Positions 22,489-34,499 of a stretch of DNA of 64,000 nt are shown piece by piece. Each line of letters begins with the position of its first letter. Position 1 is the first letter of the stretch. Source of the DNA: Dryas octopetala (taxonomy: Eukaryota > Streptophyta > Magnoliopsida > Rosales > Rosaceae); assembly GCA_963921425.1 (NCBI GenBank), contig OY992835.1, forward strand, positions 11,470,001 through 11,534,000. Reading direction: 5' to 3'. The notes beneath the pieces are model-generated. The model saw only the letters and a list, made by a program, of their open reading frames with translations. It did no database searches and was not told the DNA's origin. The position numbers and the translations under genes were made by a program.

Positions 22489-23219
22489 ACTCATCCACTT
22501 ATAGCCCAATAGAGACATCAGAGCAGTGGGCAATAGTAAAAACTCATAAGCAAAAGACAACCCATAATTATATCATGTAATTAGCCCATGATAATAGGCC
22601 CAATTATCAGTGCAGTTCGAGTGCTTGGTGTACTACGAGAAGACCTCATTATCAGGTCGTCAAAACGAGTTCTGAAGCCTGGAGGTTGTTAATTACTTAA
22701 TTAATAAATTATTAATTCACCTTTGCTATTTTTTTATTGCAATCGAATTTTTATGCTTATGCTTTCCATTTGATAATTGTGCGAGCTTCATAATGCGTCC
22801 CTTTTAGGATTCCTTGAATGATTAAAAAGAATCAATTTTCTTTTTAAAATGTGCATGGGTAATTGTCGATATTTATGAAAGGTATATTTCAATTTCTGAA
22901 TGAAAATGAGTTTCGATCTTCTGATAATTAAGAATGTGTGATTGGATTCACAATTTTTATACAAGATTTTTAATTTATACACAACTTGGCTTACCTGGTC
23001 GAAGCAACGCATTTTCATAAAATTGTTAAACTGGAGATGAATTATTAGACTTTGTTAGATTCATTTAAGTATGTTTTTGCTAGTTTCATTTAAGATGAAG
23101 AATATTCATAAAAGAAAACGAACAAAGACAATAATATGAGAACAAGATATGCTTTATTTCAGCCAAAAAAAAAAAAACTGAAAATATAAAATATAGATTA
23201 CGTAAGTGCAATGTAGGTT
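22489..23219. other. Host flank between the compound insertion and the LRR gene
   Basis: From about 22640 this resembles the region near 6070-6250 (the ATTAATTCACCTTTGCTAT and TTATGCTTATGC segments). It is therefore the right half of the host site split by the compound insertion. It includes the 3' flank of the LRR gene. No gene is seen. Confidence 0.5.
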
Positions 23220-25517
23220 CTAATGAAGGCTTCTCTTCATCCTGGTCATACGCACCGCTATGATCACATAGAGCCTATCCTGTACCTTATCTAGGAATTG
23301 GAAATATGCATATCTCCACGTCTTCTTGAGCATCAAAGGACCAACCACTCCCCAAAATCCGGTAATGAATCCAAGTGCAACAGAAATATAAAACCATGGA
23401 ATCCGATGCGCACTCTTTACATCTTTGCTATTCTTTGTATCTACATCAACGCCACTAGTTGATCCACACTCATGATTTGGAAGTGGGTCACCACAAAGTT
23501 TGGGATTCCCCTCAAATGCAGAGGCATTCAAGCCTTGGAGCTGAGTGCTTATTGGTATTGGTCCTTCAAGATTATTGTATGAGACATTGAAATAAGACAA
23601 GAAATTAAGACTTGCCACTGATGCTGGAATTGTCCTAGACAAGTGATTCATGGAGAGATCCAATTTCTCCAAGTTTTTGAGGTTTGATATTTGGTCTGGA
23701 ATGATGCCGGAGAATCGGTTGAAGGAAAGATCCAACCAATGGAGAAGCTGCAATTGGCCGATCTCAGTAGGTATGCTGCCACTGATGCTATTGTTCCGTA
23801 GGTATATGAATGGTGGGTAGTAAGACAAATAATTGAACTGTGCAATTCCACCCATACTCTGGTCGAAGATAGGCAATTCAAGATAATTATGATCTACTTG
23901 AGCTGCAATTTGTTTAGATACCAACATGGGTAGTCTGCAAAGTTCCTTTGGAAATTCACCTGAAATTAAGTTAGATGACAAGTCTATCGCAAAGAGCCTT
24001 GGAAGGTTCCCCAACCAACTAGGAAGTGACCCTGTGATTCTATTATCACCCAGTGTCAAGATCTCAAGCTTCTTGAGCTTATACAACCATACAGGTATTT
24101 CACCAGTGAGCCCACACTTAGCCAAACTCAATAATCTAAGATTTTTGAAACCATCATAATCAACCATGCCAATATCATTAGCTGTTGGCATTTTCTCCCC
24201 TACAAAATTTGTACCACATGATAGGAATACGAGACTTTTGCAACCCACTAATATCTTGAGTGCTCCTGTGACATTAGTCAGTCTGTTGGAAGTAAGGGAG
24301 AGGAAGGACAGAGATTTCAATGAAAGAATCTCAGGTTGTATTTGTCCCTCTAGATTGTTATAACTCAGTCGAATTGCTTTCAGGGACTTGCATGAGTAAA
24401 GACTTGCTGGAAACATACCAGTGAAGTTATTTTGCCCTAGGTCAAGTTTAGTAAGTTGACCAAGTTTGGAGAAATTAAGGGTGGAGAGGTTGCCTTCCAA
24501 GTTGTTGAATGCCAGATGTATTTCTAGAAGGCTTGTGCAATTCATCAAAGAAAGGGGCAAAGAACCTTCTAGATTGTTGAAATCAAGGAGCAAGAATTTC
24601 AACTTAGAGAGCTTCCCAAAATGGAGAGGAAGGACGCCACTCAATTGATTAGAGTAGAGGTCAAAGATTATGAGGTTGGTGAGGTTGACAACTCTATCAT
24701 TAATTGCTCCATAGAGCGAATTAAAAGGTAATGCAATTTCTTCAAGTTTGGTAGCATTATACATATCTTGTGGAAGTACTCCTGAGAAGTTATTGTGACC
24801 CGCACGAAAAACTTGGAGTTTGGAACACTCTCCTAGCCCACGAGAGATACTGCCATTGAATTTATTGATGGAAAAATCCAAGAGCCTAATCAAGGGAGAA
24901 GAGTGCAGACAAACAGAAGTTGGGATAGAACCTGAGAAGGTATTGTTTCTGACACTGAAACTAGTCAAATTCCTAGCTTGGCGGAAAAATGAAGACGAAA
25001 TTGCACCATGGAAATCATTGCTGGAAAAATTCATTGTCCGAATTCGAGATGGTAAAGAAAATGGTAGCTCTCCAGAAAGAAGGTTAGAGCTCAAATCAAG
25101 GATCTCAAGGCGATTCATGGACAAGAAGAATCCAGTTTGATCGAGTGTACCATAAAGTGAATTCTTGGAGAGATTCAAGTATTTGAGATGTGTGAGATTT
25201 GAAAGTGAGAATGAGGGAAAAGTACCAGCTGCTTTGAGTTTGAGTCCTTTGGAGGGTAAGTGTAAATGTGTGACCCAACCATCCTCATTACAAGTGATGC
25301 CCTCCCAATTGCAGCAATTAAAGGAAGTCCAATTTAAGGATGGAGAAGACAGAGTGAGGGAGAAGGACAGAAGAGCGGTGCGCTCAGTTTGGTTGCATGC
25401 ATATGCATGAATATTTGTTGAAACCATGGAAGAGAATAAGATCATGATGAGAAAGAAGCCATGAGCCATTGGGTGATCTGCAGGGTGCACTAGCATGTTT
25501 CTTTGTGGATGGGCCAT
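23220..25517 (-). CDS. LRR receptor-like protein (PSKR/PSY1R-related ectodomain, no kinase)
   Basis: An intact, intronless 765-residue reading frame on the minus strand. Residues 1-40 contain a hydrophobic signal segment (about 20-38; Met8 and Met17 are alternative starts). A cap with a CCNWEGITC motif is near 68-76, followed by leucine-rich repeats from about 105. An LRR-interrupting island lies at about 532-568 (after CRLPML, before PPFIYLRNNSISG), as in phytosulfokine and PSY1 receptors. More LRRs follow, then a Cys-bearing juxtamembrane segment (CGDPLPNHEC), a transmembrane helix at about 708-730 (FYISVALGFITGFWGVVG) and a short basic tail. Without a kinase domain it is a receptor-like protein at the plasma membrane that would need a partner kinase. 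Similar RLPs act in defence or peptide perception, but the ligand here is unknown. A truncated paralogue lies at 6794-8385. Confidence 0.92.
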   Translation of the reverse strand: MAHPQRNMLVHPADHPMAHGFFLIMILFSSMVSTNIHAYACNQTERTALLSFSLTLSSPSLNWTSFNCCNWEGITCNEDGWVTHLHLPSKGLKLKAAGTFPSFSLSNLTHLKYLNLSKNSLYGTLDQTGFFLSMNRLEILDLSSNLLSGELPFSLPSRIRTMNFSSNDFHGAISSSFFRQARNLTSFSVRNNTFSGSIPTSVCLHSSPLIRLLDFSINKFNGSISRGLGECSKLQVFRAGHNNFSGVLPQDMYNATKLEEIALPFNSLYGAINDRVVNLTNLIIFDLYSNQLSGVLPLHFGKLSKLKFLLLDFNNLEGSLPLSLMNCTSLLEIHLAFNNLEGNLSTLNFSKLGQLTKLDLGQNNFTGMFPASLYSCKSLKAIRLSYNNLEGQIQPEILSLKSLSFLSLTSNRLTNVTGALKILVGCKSLVFLSCGTNFVGEKMPTANDIGMVDYDGFKNLRLLSLAKCGLTGEIPVWLYKLKKLEILTLGDNRITGSLPSWLGNLPRLFAIDLSSNLISGEFPKELCRLPMLVSKQIAAQVDHNYLELPIFDQSMGGIAQFNYLSYYPPFIYLRNNSISGSIPTEIGQLQLLHWLDLSFNRFSGIIPDQISNLKNLEKLDLSMNHLSRTIPASVASLNFLSYFNVSYNNLEGPIPISTQLQGLNASAFEGNPKLCGDPLPNHECGSTSGVDVDTKNSKDVKSAHRIPWFYISVALGFITGFWGVVGPLMLKKTWRYAYFQFLDKVQDRLYVIIAVRMTRMKRSLH

Positions 25518-26470
25518 GTTTGTGTTAGATTTAGATTGCTAGTCACAAGTTTATAAAGAGTTGGAAGCAGAGCCAAGAAAAAAGCTTTTTTTTTTTTTCT
25601 TCTCTACGATCTTGACTTGAAAATGATGCTTGATTAAACGAAAAACAATAACTTCCACATTGGCGAAGAATGCACGAAGCACCAATACAAATTTTCCAAA
25701 CCCCTCAATACGTGGAAAGAGATTTCCATTTCCAGTACAGAGAACAAAGCGAAGACCTGTCATTGGATCTGAACAGGGGGTCTTCATGGGATGACCTTCA
25801 TTGCCAAAATGGGCTTTAAACTAAAAACCTCTATTTTAAAGTCCAAGTTTTAAAGTTGTTTTCTTGTTAATGATCATTCTTAGAAAATTGGTAGATTAAT
25901 TAGTGCTGATCACAAGTTTAGAAAGAGTTGGAATCAGAGCCAAGAAAAAAGCCTTCTTTTAAAAAAAAAAAATATATATCTGCTTGATTAAATGACAAAA
26001 AATCACTTGCAAATTGGCGAAGAATGCTCGAAGCACCCAAATCAAATTTTCCAAACCCGTGAATACGTCAAAAGAGATTTCCAGTTCTGAGACCAAAGCG
26101 GAAGACCCGTCAATGGATCTGAATAGCTAGAGGGTCTCCATGGGATGACCTGCTTATTTCAAAGTCTACCTACTATATATGACTCCATGGGATACCAGCA
26201 CCAGACCATGTTTTAAGTTGTTTTCTTGTTAATGATTTTACTTAGAAAATTGGAAGATAGTGCCATTTTTCCAATTACTTGGCCCACCTGGAGGGTATTT
26301 TCCACCACCCCACCACCAAGCTTTAATGGTGCTGTGCTCATAGTGATAATTTCACTACTACATGTCACAAAATTAAAAGGACGGAGACAGAGAGATAGAG
26401 AGCAACAATCTGTGAGGAAGCTAAGCTAGATATTGCATTCATTCACTGAAAAAATATGACACCTTAATAA
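25518..26470. repeat. Upstream region of the LRR gene with a local tandem duplication
   Basis: 25545-25795 and 25910-26150 are imperfect direct copies about 365 bp apart. Both contain AGAGTTGGAA(G/T)CAGAGCCAAG, an A/T homopolymer, and a GGGATGACCT end. They lie directly upstream of the LRR receptor-like protein start and probably include its promoter. Parts of the dispersed module recur at about 25860 and 26210. The small ORFs here look incidental. Confidence 0.6.
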
Positions 26471-28206
26471 GTGAGTAACAGTTTTATTCTGTGGTATTCT
26501 ATTATCGTTGTCCAACACAGCAATTAATTTATAATTTTACAAGGGAAACTAATTAAAGGTATAAATAATATATATATATATATATATATGGAGTTTGAAT
26601 TAACGGAGCATGTTATGTACTTAATGGACATGCTTCATAGTTTTAATTCTACAAGGGATGTGTTATACTTTGTGGGATGTCTTGGAATATGAATTAAGTT
26701 GGAGCAATTATTCCATGAGTATTGGTACCAAACAAAGCATACATACGATGTTTCAAATGTTGGGGTTGTTCCATATATTTAACATAGAGAAAGAAAAGTG
26801 CTGGATATATAAAAAATGTTTTAAGTATGTATGCTTTCATTTAATAGAGAATAGTTTAAAAAGAATCAGAATTATGTGAAACGAACTGTGCCTTAAATCA
26901 GCCGCCAAAAGAAAAAACTGAAAAACGTACATAAAATATAAAGTAGGTGCAATCTAGCTTCCAAATAGAGTTAATCTTGTACATTATATTATATGCGTAT
27001 CTCAGCTAAAAAGTGAAGAGGTGCACTCATCGCAATTTAGATTGCTGATCAAAATTTGTTTATGGTATATTTAGATAGCTGCATGATCTCAATTTGTCTT
27101 TAGCTAGTCTCTTTACTTTTGGGCCATGTTTATGGTATATTTAGATTGCTGATCACAATTTGTTTGTATATAAAAGGAATTGAGAAAATTCTACAACGTG
27201 GACACTCCAGTTATGCATATGATCTTTAATCTTGGATGTTGACAGATTATCGTTTTCACTACTAGATATAGATTCTCCACCATTGAATGTGCTTGTACTA
27301 CATGATATAGTGTCCGCATTGTTGATGTTCTCATAGAATTGTACGCTTTTGAAAAATATATATCTAAAACGTAAAATTAGGTCATGTATGCTTTTAGACA
27401 TTGACTTACATGCAATTCCAAATTTGAAATGACGAAGATTTAAAGAGTAAAATTCACGGCTCTCAACTTGTCTGAAATTTCTTTTGTGGCTTTATAGGGT
27501 TGATCATCAATCAACAGCTGCAGACGTGTCGTATCAGCATCAATCCAAGCATTAAGTTGTTTTCTTTGTTAATGATTTTTCTTAGAAAATTGGAAGATAG
27601 TGTCATTCTAATTGAATCTGGCGTCCCTTGTACCTGGAAGAGAGAGAAAGAAGGAGAGAGAGAAAGGAAAGAGAGAAAGAGAGGGTGATGAGGGGGGAAG
27701 ATATTGTGCCGGCGTCTAGATCGGCCAGCGGTGACGGGAGGCACAAGATTGCTTGGTGGGGGTGGGGGTGGGGGTGGGGGTGGGTTGGATATCCTAATTG
27801 TTTTTTGTTTAATTAATGGGAGAGTTGCAGACAAAAGAAGAAGAAAAATGAAATTTTTGGTTGATTTGTTGTTGATTTTTTTGGTTGGGGTGGGGTGTTT
27901 AATTTTTGTGGATTGTTAAGGGAGGAAGAAGAAGAAGAAAATGGGAATGAGAGGTTTGCAGAAGGTGTGGGGAAGAAGAAGAAAAGGGGGAAAATTTAAT
28001 TTTAATTTTTGGTTTATTTTTTAATTAATTTTATATTATTTTAATATTATTTATATTATATGGCATAGTGTCAAGCCACGTGGCGTTTTTGTTAGGCTAT
28101 TTGGCACTCCACGTCATCATTTAACGAGAGAATGGACAGAAAACTTAATTGAGGTATTTAAAAGCTAAGACTTTGAAGTTGAGGTACCTTAAAGCTAATT
28201 TTTAAA

Positions 28207-28802
28207 GGGAAAATTTTAGCTAAAAGACTCCAACTATACCTCATGTCTCTATTCAGGACATGAATTTCACTTTGTGTCAACTGAAGATTGAAACTTTTAT
28301 TTTGTGTCAATTAAGGATCCTGTTTTTTTTTTTTTTAAATTTTTATCTCAACTTTGGCCCGACATTGAACCTATCAAACCTTCACTAAATTCAGTAAACT
28401 TATACTTGATTTAAAGCTATGTAACTTATCTTTACAACTGTATAAAGATTACTCAAATTGAACATCCACAATCCCAAATAATCGGCCCCAAAGTAGGATA
28501 TCTAAAATTGTTCAATCGGACCTAATTTGGGGCCGATTATCTGGGATTGTAGAGGTTCGATTTGGGTAATCTTTATATAGTTGTAAAGAAGAGATGTATA
28601 TCTTTAAACTCAATATAATTTTTCTGAATTTGGTAAAAGTTTAATCAGTCCAACGTCGGATCAAAGTTGAGATAAAAACTGAAAAAATAAGATTCTTAAT
28701 TAATACAAAATGAAAATTTCAGCCCTCAATTGACACAAAGTAAAATTTATGTCATGAATAAAGATATAGGGTATAGTTAAAGTCCTTTGCTTAAATTTTC
28801 TT
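28207..28802. mobile_element. Foldback MITE, copy B
   Basis: The counterpart of 1448-2085, with the same arms and the same 9-bp flanks ATTTTTAAA (28198-28206 and 28803-28811). It is shorter than copy A because of internal deletions in the central part. It was inherited through the block duplication rather than inserted independently. Confidence 0.8.
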
Positions 28803-29548
28803 ATTTTTAAAATTGGGATATCAACTCGTAACAGACGCCAAACTTAAAGTAGTTGTTTGCAGCTTGCTCATACTATTATGCTAACCCCACAGGCACTTAA
28901 TGGAGTCAAGTAGTCAACTGGCCTTACCCAGATGTCGATTGTCGACAACCCAACGCGGAAAAGAAGAAATGAGGAAAAGGTGATGGAGGACTAGACTTTT
29001 CAAATAAGGTATAGACCACAACATACGGCTTGGAAACCAAGTTTGACTGAGAAATCAATTATCACGTTAAAATTATCATGTAAAAAATAAACAATTATTA
29101 AGCATCCAGTGATTTAAATCGGCTGGCCCTTGGCACAAGTGTTAGGGATTGTGTGAGATCAAATACATGCAATTGTCTCATGTTTGGTTGGTTGGTAATC
29201 ATGTCAAGAACAACTTCAGACTGAAGAGCTATAGCTAGCTGCCCTCTTTACAATGAAACTTCATTGATGCACATGGTTCCTCTTGTTTGATAATTAAGCT
29301 AAAGGATTTCAATAGGGAAGTAGTGGGAATGCACCAAGTGAAGTTGCAAACTATTATTCAGAGTGTCTTGTCAGATTTGAATCATATTCCAATTGCTGGC
29401 AGGCTCAACTTGCACTTCAAATCATATTTAGAAAATTTATATATATAGTTGACCACATGCAATGAATTTTTTATTTTGTTTGCAAACAAGGATATATAAT
29501 TAACAAATGAAAATTTCAAAATGCTCTATGTTTACTTTACCTTTCTTT

Positions 29549-29770
29549 TTATCTTGGAGCAGAAAGATTAGATCCATGTGGTGCCACTAAAATAATGTGA
29601 TCATTTACTGCAGAAGACAAAGCCATTAATGCATAAGTAAACTTATAGATGATGTCCGGATCTACTTCCATATCTCCTTGCAAGGCCTTCGCTACTGTTG
29701 ACATGAGAGGCCTTCTTGTATAATCATTCTGCAAACACCAAACTCCAATCCTGATCATCCTCACCACTTT
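29549..29770 (-). pseudogene. Receptor-like kinase C-terminal fragment (block B)
   Basis: The block B counterpart of the fragment at 2869-3087, differing at a few residues (FTYALMALSSAV and a terminal SAPR, which matches the end of the intact kinases better). As in block A, homology to the kinase genes ends at a truncation point just upstream (about 29772). The catalytic domain is absent, so this is a duplicated relic of a kinase already truncated before the block duplicated. Confidence 0.85.
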
Positions 29771-30020
29771 TTCCCTATGATTTTACTTTTGGAAAATATA
29801 TATTTAAAACCTAAAATTAGGTCATGTATGCTTTTAGACATTGACCCACATCCAGTTCCAAATTTGAAATGATGAAGATTTAAAAAATAAAATTCACGAC
29901 TCTCCGATTGGCTAAAATTTCTTTTGTCGCTTTGTAGGGTTGATCATCAATCAGAAGCTGTAGATGTGTTGTATCAGCATCAATTCAAGCATTAAGTTGT
30001 TTTCTTTGTTAATGATTTTT

Positions 30021-32792
30021 CGCTTTTTATTACCAATAATCTCTCTACTTTCACTCAAACATCAAATTGATTCCTAAAGTGCATTTTCAATCAATTTCAT
30101 CCCTCATCTTTGCCATCGAACATCAATTTGGTCCTTAGACACACTTTGAAAATTCGCCAAAAATAGCTCGGGATACGAAAAAAATTCTCCAAAAATTCCT
30201 ACGGACTCGTCTTGACTACTACTATTTTTATATGGGGTCAAATTATCAAATTAATTTTCCAGAAAATTTGAAATTCCCAAATTAATTTTCCGAATTTTCT
30301 GAAAAAATACTAAACTTCAATTTGATAATTTGACCCCATATAAAAATAGTAGTAGTTAAGACGAGTTCATAAGAATTTTCGGAGAATTTTTTCATATCCT
30401 GAACTATATTTGACGAATTTTTAAAGTGTGTCTGTTGAACCGTAAAAAGATTCAAAAAAATACAAAGGTTGAGGTTGAGATAAGATCCCCATATACCATG
30501 TGCCACATTAATTTCAAATGAAAACAAATTGAAAAGTGAGATAATGTGGATTTATCTGAAAGCTTAATTATCTCTTATCTGATGAGTTTAAATTTAAATG
30601 GAGAGAGTTATCTCATCTCCATCTGATCTCATCACTTGGACTTCTCATGGACTCTATAAATAGAGCATAAGGGATTCAGAAAAATGAGGAAAAAAAAGAG
30701 AGGGGGGAGACCGAAAGGCTGAAGGAGAAAGTGCAGAAAGAAGAGAGAATTACTGCAAGACCGTTGCTGTTCAAATTCAGGTAGTGGCCCTTGGCGGTGT
30801 TCTTTCTTTTAAGATAGGGGTTCAGGTCAGAACCCCTCATAAATTACTTTCATCTCAAGATGGGGGTTCTGGTCTGAACCCCCCATAAATCTATCATCTC
30901 TCAAGAGATGAGGGTTCTGGTCTGAACCCCACAAAATTAATTTTCCAAGTTGGTGGTTCTATGCTGAACCCCACAAAGGAAATCACCTTTTCTACCATCA
31001 GCCAACAAAGAAATCAAGTCTCATGGCTGAGATATATTTCCTTTGCATTAGACAAGGAAAGCAAAGAAATGACATAAAGCCAAGGGAAAATATAAATGGC
31101 ATTTGTCATCTTTGTAGCAGCATAAAGCCAAGAAAGCCAAGCAAAAAGCAATGACTGGCCTTCTTGCTCTCTGTACGTCAAACAGAAATGAATGGAGACT
31201 TCCAGCTACAAGAGCAAAGTAAACAAAAAATATCTCACTTTGCGGGCCTGTGGACACAAGATTGCTATTTGGGATTGCTGCAAGTTAGAGACCAAGAGAA
31301 GGCAAGGTCTTCAACGGAGGCAACAAAAAAAAAAAAGGATTGAAAGGCCAGCCCACAAAAAGACGGAAGGGAAGATTGAGGAAAGCCATTGGGTTGCCAT
31401 TGAACATAATTAAACAATAAGATAAGGCAATCATAACAAGGAAGGCTTGTTACCTTTGGGTGGAGAAAGAAAATCAGCCATTTGTTCTCTTTGTGAAGAA
31501 TGTATGGTTTCAAAGTCACAATATAGAACCCATGCAAATGGATTACTATTCTTTTGGAAGAAGCAAACAAAAAACTTGCTGCCTAGGACTCTCAAGGCAA
31601 AATGAGTCACAAAGAAATCTCATTTCTCAAGAGCAGTTCCTACTAAAGAAAGCCCAGTAGAAAGACAAATGTCTTCAATCAAAGTTCAATAGCCATGTGT
31701 CTATCCGAAACAGCCCATCAACAAAATAAACCACCAATTGACAAATCTTTTATTGGTGTGAATTCAAATTAAGGTTAACTGGGCTTGCCTCCAAAATTAC
31801 AATGCCCATTAATAAATAATTACCAATTAACATTTAGTTGGTACAAAGTCTAATGGATCTCTCTCAAATTCTTTTTGCCCATTAATAAATAAAGAGTGTG
31901 TCAATTAATAAGTAATTGATACAAAGATATTAGTGGGCACATAACCAAATTCATGTTAGCCCATTATAAAAAAATGTGTCATTTAACAAATAAATGATAC
32001 AAAAATATTAATGGGCACATTTTCCTCCAAATCCCAAATTCAAACTCTTAAATTGGTACAAAACCAAATCTCTCAAATCTAAATCCTAAATTTAACTCCA
32101 AAATGGCACAAGGCCAATCAAGTCAAATTCTTTAATGAACTACATTCAGTTTGATCCCATTTGGGTATGTAGGCAACCTACTAAAATTTAGGTGCAATCG
32201 TTAGTAAATCAAATCCGCCCAAATCCTTCAGAAATTAGTTCTACACACAAAAATCTCTGAATTAATTTCTCAAATAAAATCCAAGGGCTTTAAACCCTAC
32301 CCAAATTACTCAAATAATTTAAATGGGTCATTTACTCATTTAAATCCCAAAAGCTTGGAACTACGTGTGGTTTGATCCTGCAATGGGTACGTAGGCAACC
32401 TAAAATATGGGTGCAACCGCAGCCGCAAATAAATTCCGTTTCAATAGGTCTTTCACCTATTAAAAATTCAAATACTCACAAAGTGATCCGTTGGTTTCAT
32501 TGCAATTGGAATCAAAGGGTATTCCCTTAAGTCAAGGGATTGTAATTAAGAGATGTACTCCATCTTGAATGGGTCGTACCCAAAATAATAAAACCCTTAT
32601 TCCTTAAATGAATTTGGGTGAAATTATGTTGGGTAATATTATTTGTATTTATTTACAATTTTTGTTCAACAGTGTCTAGGAATCAAATTGATGTTCAGTG
32701 GCAAAGATAAGGGATAACATTGAGTGAAAATACACTTATGGACCAAATTGATGTTTTGGTAAAAATTGATGAACTATTTGTGATAAAAAACC
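30021..32792. mobile_element. Foldback MITE, copy B, interrupted by a solo LTR
   Basis: The counterpart of 3338-3854 with the same 9-bp flanks ATGATTTTT (30012-30020, 32793-32801). The left part is 30021-30432 and the right part 32672-32792; between them sits the solo LTR 30433-32671. The nesting gives the order of events: MITE insertion, block duplication, LTR insertion. Confidence 0.85.
30433..32671. mobile_element. Solo LTR (2239 bp) nested in a foldback MITE
   Basis: It begins TGTTGAACC, ends GTTCAACA, and is flanked by GTGTC (30428-30432, 32672-32676). Block A shows the empty site with one GTGTC. A TATA box TATAAATA lies at 30655-30662. Downstream there are four imperfect dyads of the GGGGTTC...GAACCCC type (about 30820-30980), and a GGGTA(C/T)GTAGGCAACCTA segment occurs twice (about 32165 and 32388). 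It carries no retroviral-type coding domains and no second LTR. The length suggests a long-LTR family, possibly Gypsy, but this is not shown. ORFs at 31048-31660 are incidental. Confidence 0.85.
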
Positions 32793-33038
32793 ATGATTTT
32801 TCTTAGAAAATTAAAAGATAGTGTCATTCTTTCCAAGTACTTGGTCCACACGAAAGGCAATTACACATTATAATCCAGGATTGCCACCATGTGCTGCACC
32901 AAGGCTTAATGGCACTGTGCTTATAGTGATACATACATGATCAAAACTTAATTAATTTCACTAGTATGTCAGAAGATTGAAAGGATAGAGACAAAGAGAT
33001 GGAGAGCAACAATTTGTGAGGAAGCCAACTGATATTGC

Positions 33039-33441
33039 ATTTGGGCTTTTATTATACTTTACTCACCTGAATTTTGAACTCATACTTACTTCACCACCAA
33101 AAAAAATTTTTTGTGTCAAACTACCACATGAATTAAAATTTTGTTGCAATGTACCACCTCTATCTCCTTATCTAAACTTTTGTTAAAAATAAGAATGTTT
33201 TGGTTTTTTCAAGTCAATTTTTATTATATCAAAGCAGATAAAATGTAAAAAAACTATTTTTTTTCTAACAATAGGAACTTGAAAAAGACCAAAACACTTT
33301 TATTTTTAACAAAAGTTTAGACAAAATTAGTCAATTGCAACAAATTTTTAATTCAAGTGGTAAATTGATATATATTTTTTTAGGTGGTAAAGTGAGATTG
33401 AGTCCAAAGTTCAGGTGGGTAAAATACAAAAAAGCCCAAAT
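33039..33441. mobile_element. Foldback MITE (ATTTGGGCTTTT termini), copy B
   Basis: The counterpart of 4092-4496 with the same ends. The third block copy at about 26430 lacks it. Confidence 0.7.
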
Positions 33442-34251
33442 ATATGAAAATATATGATTCCTCATTAAGTGAGTAATAGTTTTATTCTGTGGTATTTTAT
33501 TCTTGTTGTCCAACAGTATTTTTACAAGGAAAAGTAGTATAAATAAAAAAATGTAGGAGTATGAAATAATTGAGTTTGTTATGTACTTAATGGACATGCT
33601 TCATATAAAGTTTAATTCTACAAGGGAATGTATTATACTATTGGGATGTCTTCGAATATGAATTAAGTTGGAGCAATTATTCCATAAGTATTGGTAATAA
33701 ACAAAGCATATATATGATGTTTCAAATGTTGGGGTTGTTCCATTCAGACAATGTTTATTATGCTTTCATTTAATAGAGAATAGTCTGAAAAAAAGGAAAA
33801 GAAGGAAGACAAAATTGTGACTTAAATAAGAACTTGGGCGTGTTCTATTCATGTACCTTTAATTGTGCGAAAATCAAGTTATGAGTTTAATTACACACTT
33901 TTAGGGATCCATATACATTACACAGGTTCATATTTATTCTAATTTAGCTAGCCAAAACACCAAATGAGTATAGAGTTTTATTAAAAGGCCTCGATGTTAG
34001 TGTGTATGATCTAATTGTGTATACACCATATGATGAACTCATCACAAATCCAACATGAAATTACAAACATGGCTCTATTCTAATCTAAGCCACTTTTTCC
34101 AACACCTTTATCATATATTTCTATTCAAACAACTTTGTGGAGTAGAGTATGAATTTATTGTTGACATCTTAATAATTTGCTTCTGGCTAATAATAATGGT
34201 GGTGGATTACATACGCCAATGTTAGTAGCTGAAGCTGATCACCTACTTTTT

Positions 34252-34303
34252 GTCCCACATCGACAATGAATAGAAATGTGAGCTTCACGGCTGGATATAA
34301 AAC
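34252..34303 (+). promoter_or_regulatory. snRNA promoter: USE and TATA box
   Basis: GTCCCACATCG at 34252-34262 matches the plant snRNA upstream sequence element (RTCCCACATCG). A TATA box (ATATAAAAC, 34295-34303) follows about 33 bp later and about 30 bp before the RNA start. Plant RNA polymerase II-type snRNA genes (U1, U2, U4, U5) use this USE-TATA spacing, whereas polymerase III types are shorter by about one helical turn. Confidence 0.85.
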
Positions 34304-34328
34304 AAAGCCAAAGGTGAGCTTGCAAGGC

Positions 34329-34482
34329 ATCTTTGCGCTTGGGGCAATGACGCAGCTAATGAGGTTCTAACCGAGGCGCGTCTATTGCTGGTTGAAAACT
34401 ATTTCCAAACCCCCTCCAAGGCCTGGGTTCAGCCTATGGCCTTCGAGAATTTCTGGAAGGGCTACCCTTCGGGGTTAGGCCC
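34329..34482 (+). ncRNA. U4: U4 spliceosomal snRNA
   Basis: The sequence starts ATCTTTGCGC and contains GCTAATGAGGTTCTAACCGA (5' stem-loop), GGCGCG, and TTGAAAACTATTTCC, all landmarks of plant U4, followed by an Sm-type AATTTCTGG and a 3' hairpin (ACCCTTCGGGGT). The length of about 154 nt fits. U4 pairs with U6 in the U4/U6.U5 tri-snRNP and keeps U6 inactive until spliceosome activation. A USE and TATA box lie at the expected distances upstream and a plant 3' box lies just downstream, so this looks like a functional locus rather than a retro-copy. It sits immediately beyond the end of duplication block B and upstream of the TPS gene on the same strand. The exact 3' end could differ by a few bases. 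Confidence 0.92.
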
Positions 34483-34484
34483 TA

Positions 34485-34498
34485 CAATTCTAGTCCAA
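34485..34498 (+). terminator. Plant snRNA 3' box
   Basis: CAATTCTAGTCCAA fits the plant snRNA 3'-end signal CA(N)3-10AGTNNAA and lies directly after the U4 sequence. Confidence 0.75.
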
Positions 34499-34499
34499 A

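Larger units (their letters stand above)
26470..34190. repeat. Segmental duplication block B
   Basis: The paralogue of block A, preceded by an extra copy of the block end (26430-26760, equal to about 4510-4810). It has the same order of elements as A plus a 2239-bp solo LTR (30433-32671) absent from A. A TA-repeat (26566-26589) and a GGGGGT hexamer run (about 27757-27785) are specific to this copy. Homology to A ends near 34190, just before the U4 snRNA promoter. No intact gene lies in it. Confidence 0.85.
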
